From assembly GCF_030272615.1 (NCBI RefSeq), contig NC_081408.1, positions 306,492,450-306,556,449 of the forward strand: a DNA stretch of 64,000 nucleotides. The letters run 5' to 3'. Of this stretch, positions 58,685 through 64,000 are shown in pieces. The translations under genes were made by a program, and so were the position numbers. The notes under the pieces are model-generated. The model saw only the letters and a list, made by a program, of their open reading frames with translations, ran no database searches and had not been told where the DNA came from. The stretch's first letter is position 1. Every line of letters starts with the position of its first letter. Source of the DNA: Cryptomeria japonica (lineage: Eukaryota > Streptophyta > Pinopsida > Cupressales > Cupressaceae).

Positions 58685-59280
58685 CTAGGTCTCATCAAGA
58701 GGGGTGGATACCCCTAACTTGTCTCTCAAATAGATAAATTTATCTGTAGGTAAAGGATTAGTGAAAATATCAGCAATTTGTTCCTTTGTAGACACATATT
58801 TCAGCTTCACTAAATTTTGTCTCAAGTAATGATATTTGATTAACACATGTGTAGTTTTTGAATTTTGCATTGGATTCTTTGACATGTTAATATCATTGGA
58901 ATTATCATAATATATGATAGTAGGATCATCATAGATAACTCTGATATCCTTTAACATTTGCTTCATCCAAACCACCTGAGTGTAGCTACGAGCAACAACA
59001 ATGTACTCAGCTTCAACAGTAGATAAGGACACTAAATCTTGTTTCTTACTAGCCCATGAAATTAATTTCTTACCCAAAAAGAAACCACCATGAGAGGTAC
59101 TCTTATGGTCATCAACATCACTAGACCAATTAGCATCAGTGTAATCACAAAACATGAAATCATCATTCCTCGAATACCACAAACAATAATCCATAGTTCC
59201 CTTCAAGTATCTAAATATCCTTTTTACAACAATGACATGACTATCTATTGGATCATCTTGATATCTAGCAGCCATGCACA
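58685..59280 (-). pseudogene. Copia pol C-terminus (RNase H)
   Basis: The frame of about 198 residues is open. Motifs in order: VKRIFRYLKGTMDYCLWY (linker after reverse transcriptase), FCDYTDANWSSDVDDHKSTS (RNase H, first Asp), GKKLISWASKKQ, STVEAEYI (catalytic Glu), YYDNSNDINM (catalytic Asp; usual Asp-Asn-Ser-Ala), HVLIKYHYLR and a TKEQIADIFTNPLP tail. All are standard for Ty1/copia. Changes such as NSND instead of NSAI suggest mild decay. The protein is incomplete at its N-terminus because a CACTA-like end begins at 59281. Confidence 0.92.
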
Positions 59281-59660
59281 CACTAGTACATTCAGGGTTA
59301 ATTTATGATGGCCTATCGTCGGAAGTCCGACTACTTTTTGTCGGATTGCCGACAAATGTAGCCGTCAAAAACTCGTCATCAGACTTCCTGATGATGCCAT
59401 TGAACATCGGAATTCTGATGACACCATGAACTCTTCTGACGGTGGCTATGATCACTCCTCCGGCCAAAACTATCATCAGATGGCCGTCGAAATTCCAACA
59501 CTCCCCCACTACCATGCATTGATGAACATCCAACAAGGAAGTATCATTGAACATACAACATCCTCATCAGATGTTTCTTTAGTTATCGTTGGAATTCTGA
59601 TGGCATCACAAACTTTGAAGCGACAACAATTTTGTGGGTCTGACGGTTTGGTCGTCGATG
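59281..59660 (+). repeat. Subterminal repeat region, GTCGGAA-type motifs
   Basis: At least six diverged copies of a motif close to CGTCGGAATTCTGATG occur in both orientations. Subterminal repeats of this style bind transposase in CACTA elements. Confidence 0.55.
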
Positions 59661-59885
59661 CATGAAAGCATTGCATGAGTTCTACTTTTGAAAATTACAT
59701 AAAACATTTTTAATTTATTTGATTGAGTCTTATTTGAAAAAAAGTTTATCAATGATGTTTCATTTCTCCAAGAATTGGATCTAGGATCTTTCTGTTAGAT
59801 AATATGTAACATCCAATGACTAAATCTTTTCTTTACATATGCTTATTTTATTTATTCATCTGAGCCTAAATTATAGTTTATATAT

Positions 59886-60553
59886 GTGCAAAAGCAGAAG
59901 ATACAAGCTGAAGAGTCATGTGCAAGTAAATTTTGTAAAAGAAAGCAAGCAAGCATTATCTTGAAGGACATGGAAACAAGCTCACCAGCTGCCCAGAAGA
60001 GAGCAATTGGAGAAAAGAAGAGGCAAGTGTTAAAGGGTGATAAATACATAGAGAGTATGCAATACAAACAAACAATGTCTAGAGTGTGTGATGTGGTCTC
60101 TAATTTATGTCCAGAGGAACTAACTGGTTTTGGAGTTCCTGGGAAACCTATTGGGCCACGCTTGGACAAAATCAATGTGTTCATGCAAGGGCCACCTTTT
60201 TTCTATTATGAGAATGATGCTTTTGCAGTGAAGGATATTTGGAAGACAATATCCAAAAATTTATATGGTGTGGAACTAGAGTTGGTGGACTCGAAGTACT
60301 TTTCAGCTTCCAGAAGACCAAGAGGTTATGTACACAATATCCCAATAGAAGGGAAATTTAAAGCATTACCTCTCCCCCCCATGACTATTCAATAAGCACT
60401 TCCTCAGACAAAGGACTATTGGCCTCCATGGGATCAAAGAAAAAAATTGAATTGCATAGACTCTAGATGATGTGGTAGTGTCCTTCGTGAAGAACTCTAT
60501 ACAAAAATACATTCTTGAAAAGTGAGAAGAATGGAACTTGGTTTGGGTGGGGC
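59886..60553 (+). pseudogene. DRM-type de novo DNA methyltransferase fragment, copy 1
   Basis: The frame is open from 59886 to 60395, then continues after a TAA. It covers the N-terminal half of the DRM catalytic region: GPPFFYYENDAFAVKDIWKTI, VDSKYFSASRRPRGYVHNIPIEG and LPLPPMTIQ, then a degraded WPPWDQRKKLNC block. These match the plant domains-rearranged methyltransferases, which set RNA-directed cytosine methylation. The ubiquitin-associated domains of a full DRM are not visible. At about 60553, just after GTTTGGGTGGGG, the match is cut and inverted sequence follows. It cannot encode a working enzyme. Confidence 0.88.
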
Positions 60554-60557
60554 CAAC

Positions 60558-60930
60558 CAAGTATTTGGGCCAAGGATTTTGGGACCAAACTAGTGAAAAT
60601 CCTCTTTAGTCATCTGGGTAGCCAAGCTCTTGAACCGATAATTATGAGAGGGCAAGATATAATTCATTGAAGGGTAAGATCCATGTTGTTTACCTATTGG
60701 ACTCTGTGGCATTTCATACACTGAGACCTAAAGACATCTACTGAGATCTTCAAAAGTCTACTAAGTCCTCTAGTACTTCTATATTCAAATCTTGGACATC
60801 TTCCCTCTGAATCAACCTGCTCATCTGTTGGGTTTTTGTCCACCAAATATTAAAGACAAGCCTATTCTTTCCACATATTTCCACAGATACAACACAACTT
60901 AAATGTATCCCAAGTCGATGCAAATAAATC
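60558..60930 (-). pseudogene. Inverted DRM C-terminal fragment with start of DPE1 fragment
   Basis: On the minus strand the DRM frame (about 60925-60755) reads HRLGIHLSCVVSVEIC and REDVQDLNIEVLEDLVDF without stops, equivalent to 62340-62515 of copy 2. Further along (about 60690-60575) comes the beginning of the 4-alpha-glucanotransferase-like fragment (MTKEDFH, then a stop, then FGP). The order DRM then DPE1 is thus the same as in copy 2 but flipped relative to copy 1's N-terminal part. Confidence 0.82.
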
Positions 60931-61000
60931 TTGAATGACATGGAAACAAGCTCATCAGCTACCCAGAAGACAACAATTGGAGAAAATTGCACCAATAAGA
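60928..61000 (+). pseudogene. Short DRM N-terminal remnant
   Basis: A ~60-bp piece equals the METSS...QKR-coding part of copy 1 (near 59968-60020), and then passes into the duplicated upstream sequence at 61004. Confidence 0.65.
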
Positions 61001-61003
61001 ATA

Positions 61004-61361
61004 TTGTGGGTTTGACGGTTTGGCCATCAGTGCATGAAAGCATTGCATGAGTTCTACTTTTAAAAATCACATAAAACATTTTTAATTTATTTGATTGAGT
61101 CTTATTTGAAAAAAAGATTATCAATGATGTTTCCTTTCTCCAAGAAATGGATCTAGGATCTTTCCATCAAATAATATGTAACATTCAATGACTAAATCTT
61201 TTCTTTAGAGATGCTTATTTTATTTAATCATCTGAGCCTGAATTATAATTTATATTTATGCAGAAGCAGAAGATACAAGATGAATAGTCATGTGCAAGTA
61301 AATTTCATAAAAGAAAGCAAGTAGGCATTATCTTGAATGACATGGAAACAAGCTCATCAGC
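61004..61361 (+). repeat. Direct repeat of 59633-59992
   Basis: It matches the transposon subterminal tail, an intron-like stretch and the first DRM codons of copy 1. Near 61255-61262 it keeps TTTATGCAG before the coding part, a good 3' splice acceptor. This suggests genomic rather than cDNA origin. Confidence 0.85.
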
Positions 61362-61366
61362 TACAC

Positions 61367-61407
<41 letters not shown>

Positions 61408-61410
61408 TAT
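61362..61410. repeat. ACACAT microsatellite
   Basis: About eight units of ACACAT lie exactly where copy 2 of the DRM fragment is interrupted after its first codons. Confidence 0.92.
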
Positions 61411-61555
61411 TGATGGAAATAGAGCAGACAATTGAGAGGGGGGTGAATCAGTTGTCACAAAAACTTACAAAAATTAAACTTAATCTCAGATCTGATAATT
61501 AACCATGAAAGCATGAATCAACAACACATCATAAATACACATAACACCAATATTT
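61411..61555 (-). mobile_element. Copia LTR end fragment
   Basis: It contains ATTGAGAGGGGGGTGAATCA, the minus-strand version of the copia LTR end signature, and continues with LTR-like sequence. It separates the first DRM codons from the rest of copy 2. Confidence 0.65.
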
Positions 61556-62515
61556 TTGAAAGTGTTAAAGGGTGATAAATACATAGAGAGTATGCAATAC
61601 AAACAAACAATGTCTAGAGTGTGTGATGTGGTCTCTAATTTATGTCTAGAGGGACTAACTGGTTTTGGAGTTCTTGGGAAACCTATTGGGCCACGCTTGG
61701 AGGAAATCAATGTGTTCATGCAAGGGCCACATTTTTTCTATTATAAGAATGATGCTTTTGCACCGAAGGATATTTGGAAGACAATATCCAAAAATTTATA
61801 TGGTGTGGAACTAGAGTTGGTGGACTTGAAGTACTTTTCAGCTTCCAGAAGACCAAGAGGTTATATACACAATCTCCTAATAGAAGGGCGATTTCAAGCA
61901 TTACCTCTCCCCCCCATGACTATTCAGGAAGAATTTCCTCAGACAAAGGACTGTTGGCCTCCATGGGATCAAAGAAAAAAATTGAATTGCATAGACTCTA
62001 CACGATGTGGTAGTGTCCTTCGTGAAGAATTGTGTCACGAGGGAAACTACAAGATAGTGAATAGAAATACATTCTTGAAAAGTGCAAAGAATGGAACTTG
62101 GTTTGGGTGGGGCTAGGTCAGGTGGCTCCTCTAGAGGTTGATGAGATAGAAATTATATTAGGATTTGAAAAATATCACACTCGTGGAACTTCTTGTGTGA
62201 CTGATCGATTGCACTATTTGGGTAATGCATTCCAAATAGATATGGTTGCATACTATTTATCTATCTTGAAATCATTTTATCCTGATGACATTAAATTTTT
62301 TTCTCTATTTTCTGGTATTGGTGGACCAGAGGTTGCTTTGCATCAACTTGGGATACATTTAAGTTGTGTTGTATCTATGGAAATATGTGAAAAGAATAGG
62401 CTTGTCCTTAATAGTTACTAGACAAAAACCCAACAGACAGGTAGGTTGATTTAGAGGGAAGATGTCTAAGATTTGAATATAGAATTACTAGAGGACTTAG
62501 TAGACAGTGCTTTCA
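61556..62515 (+). pseudogene. DRM-type DNA methyltransferase fragment, copy 2
   Basis: This is the longest DRM piece. After the shared start it covers RPRGYIHNLLIEG, EEFPQTKDCWPPWDQR, RKKLNCID, then a phase change near 62060, then EWNLVWVG (read in the second frame), PLEVDEIEIILGF, YHTRG, LGNAFQIDMVAYYLSILK and FFSLFSGIGGPEVALHQLG, the S-adenosylmethionine-binding motif I. DRMs carry motif I after motifs VI-X, as seen here. After EICEKNRLVLNSY a stop occurs, and REDV and DLNIELLEDLVDS follow with stops. The match ends just before the Pro-Cys catalytic motif, which is absent. The copy is inactive. Confidence 0.92.
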
Positions 62516-62639
62516 ATGACTTCTGAAGATCTTAGTAGATGTATTTTGGTCTCAGTGGATGAAATGCCACAAAGTCCAATAGGTAAACAGTTCACGTGTC
62601 AAGTAAACAACATGGATCTTACCCTTCAATGAACTATAT
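62516..62639 (+). other. Linker between DRM and DPE1 fragments
   Basis: No gene is recognised. The same linker is present in inverted form at about 60690-60755, so the DRM-DPE1 join predates the duplication. Confidence 0.6.
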
Positions 62640-62961
62640 ATTGCCCTCTCAGAATTATCGGTTCAAGAGCTCGACTACCTAGATGACTGAAGAGGATTTT
62701 CATTGGTTTGGTCCCAATAACTCTCTCATCCAGGGTTTGACTACTATTTTGGCCAAGGATTCGGTTGATTATGAAATAGGAGAAGCTTTGCCTCAAGATT
62801 ATGGGGAGTTTTATCCTCGTAAGAATCCTTCGGAGCACAGAAGGGCGGGGATTTTTTTGCATCCTACCTCTTTTCTAGGTCCCTACAAAATTGGTGAGCT
62901 CGGCTAAGAGCTTTTCAACTTCCTCGATTGGCTTGAAACCATTGGTTGTAAAGTCTAGCAG
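62640..62961 (+). pseudogene. DPE1: 4-alpha-glucanotransferase (DPE1, GH77) first-exon fragment
   Basis: The frame shows GLTTILAKDSVDYEIGEALP, QDYGEFYPRKNPSEHRRAG, IFLHPTSFLGPYKIGELG and FNFLDWLETIGCKV, the conserved N-terminal part of plastid disproportionating enzyme, which transfers glucan chains in starch metabolism. In-frame stops precede the ATG at 62683, follow GELG and follow GCKV. The match ends at CAG with GTATTT following (62962), a normal 5' splice donor at the place where the family continues with VLPL. Thus exon 1 plus adjoining intron appears to have been captured as DNA. No catalytic residues are included. Confidence 0.88.
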
Positions 62962-64000
62962 GTATTTTATTTTCCAGTTTTATTTTGTGCGTTGTAGTCT
63001 TTATGTTGACAAGCTTTTTTTTCTTCTTTAGAATTTAAACTTCTTCACATTTGGATGTATTTGTTTGAGGTTAGTTGGCCTTGATGTGTTTGACCTAGGT
63101 CTTAATTTTCCTCTTGTTAGTTTGGTAGATCAATAAAATAGAACAAATGAGCCTTGTAGTGTTGCACCCATATGAAATATACAATGAGTATTTAAGTTTA
63201 AAGCTAACATCTACTATTGTCCCAAGTTGAAGTCATGGTCAAGTCTTTTCCAGTTCATTTTATTGTCCTTTGTGGCTCTTTTATGAATCTTCATAGGATT
63301 ATGGAATGGAGCTCTTCAAATGATTTGATATGATGAAAAAAGGGAGGTTATTGATAGCAAATATTAGAGCTCAAGCACACCCTGTAAAAAGGAGATTTTC
63401 AGGGCCAATCTTGGAGTTCAGACACACACTTGGCTATTAAAAGTATGTCAGGATGCACTTTTATCTTCAATCGTTAACTTCAATGCTAATATTGTGTGAT
63501 TTAGAACATTGACTCATCCTTCCTTCTAGGTCATGCAATTACATTTACTTTTGGGTTAGTTTCTCACAAATTGCTTGGATTAGAGTTATTTTCCAGCACC
63601 TTACCTTTTGTCCTGTGATCATGAAGGAATTGTTGTCATTTCAATGTTCTAGTTGCATGTTTTGAATGTCCTTGCCAATATTATGCTTCCGATCCTATGA
63701 TTTAGGTTACTTTGCCAATGCCAACTTCTTAATTGTGCAATTTAGGGTATATTTCCACTTAGTCCATGCCCTGTTGTGTGAATATAAATTCCTTTGGCAC
63801 CTTAAAACCCTTTTATGCGTTTTAATGATTGTTGCCATGAGTTTTCCTTCTATCACATGATTAACTTCATTCTGCCTTACATTTCTCTGTAATTCATGCT
63901 GTTATTGATATTCTACCACTTGATTTTCCTTGGTCATGTGAGTGTAATCTCTTTGCCTACATTTGCACCCTACGTGCAATTTTGTGACTTAAGCTAAATT
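62962..64000 (+). other. Probable intron or flanking sequence after the DPE1 exon
   Basis: No gene is supported. The stretch is T-rich on the plus strand, as plant introns are, starts with a splice donor and holds no recognised element. Where captured DNA ends cannot be told. Confidence 0.4.

Larger units (their letters stand above)
57028..59280 (-). mobile_element. Ty1/copia element, 3' end only
   Basis: In minus orientation it has the end of pol (RNase H, 59280-58685), a short 3' untranslated region, a polypurine tract (58384-58396) and an LTR (57028-58383). The pol frame is cut at 59280 where a CACTA-like terminus begins. The upstream copia part is outside the window or lost. Confidence 0.88.
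59281..64000 (+). mobile_element. Probable CACTA-like DNA transposon carrying gene fragments, left end
   Basis: The copia frame breaks exactly at CACTAGTACATTCAGGG (59281). CACTA is the defining terminus of this superfamily, and the next ~370 bases are packed with short subterminal-type repeats in both directions around CGTCGGAAGTCCGAC (for example 59310-59325, 59334-59350, 59404-59420, 59585-59600). A 3-bp target copy next to the terminus would be ACA. The other end was not found before 64000, and no transposase is seen. The interior consists of duplicated plant gene fragments. Confidence 0.5.

Noticed and set aside
60750-61124. Single 124-residue minus-strand protein
   Set aside because: It is the inverted DRM fragment plus unrelated upstream codons, not an independent gene.
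62683-62907. Functional short glucanotransferase
   Set aside because: Only the first conserved region is present, with stops on both sides and no catalytic residues, so it is a fragment.

Overview
The window is a repeat-filled intergenic stretch of a large-genome seed plant. No intact host gene was found: every coding stretch I can name belongs to a transposable element or is a broken gene fragment. The AT-rich background, the deeply nested LTR elements, the very long LTRs and the abundance of Ty3/gypsy Tat and Ty1/copia remnants would suit a conifer-like genome. The species call is inference and weak.

Nest 1 (1-26072). A plus-strand Ty3/gypsy element of the Tat type supplies RNase H and integrase (1-1556), the last codons of integrase (to 19003), a long 3' region with tandem repeats and an antisense plant-mobile-domain ORF (about 20690-22760), then a polypurine tract and LTR from 24346. 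It is split by element 1 (1557-18931, minus strand, target duplication CTAAC). Element 1 is gag-less and pol-less and carries one long unfamiliar ORF. That ORF is itself split by element 2 (7299-15089, minus strand, target duplication GGTTG), which carries only gag, a damaged protease and an acidic tail. Removing element 2 and one target copy restores the reading frame of element 1's ORF; removing element 1 and one target copy restores the integrase frame.

Nest 2 (26119-48294). Copia LTRs lie in series. One of them (29048 to 48294) is split by a 5'-truncated, minus-strand LINE (29095-47115, target duplication ATGTTTGTT). The LINE is in turn split by a non-coding LARD-type element (32361-45495) with 4.6 kb LTRs, an initiator-Met-type primer site and target duplication TCCTT.

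Right part (48295-64000). This holds diffuse relic sequence, a solo copia LTR (50669-51455, target duplication ATATA), another copia LTR (54200-55835) and a minus-strand copia 3' end with RNase H (57028-59280). The copia reading frame stops at a CACTA-like terminus at 59281. Beyond it lie duplicated fragments of a DRM-type DNA methyltransferase joined to the first exon of a plastid 4-alpha-glucanotransferase (DPE1), with tandem duplication, local inversion and intron remnants. This looks like DNA-level gene-fragment capture.

The most notable items are the gag-less element with an unknown ~955-codon ORF, a family of GGACC-N-GGTCC imperfect inverted repeats in element 2, the LINE with an extra downstream ORF, and the DRM/DPE1 chimera. 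All identifications are from reading the sequence; no database search was run.
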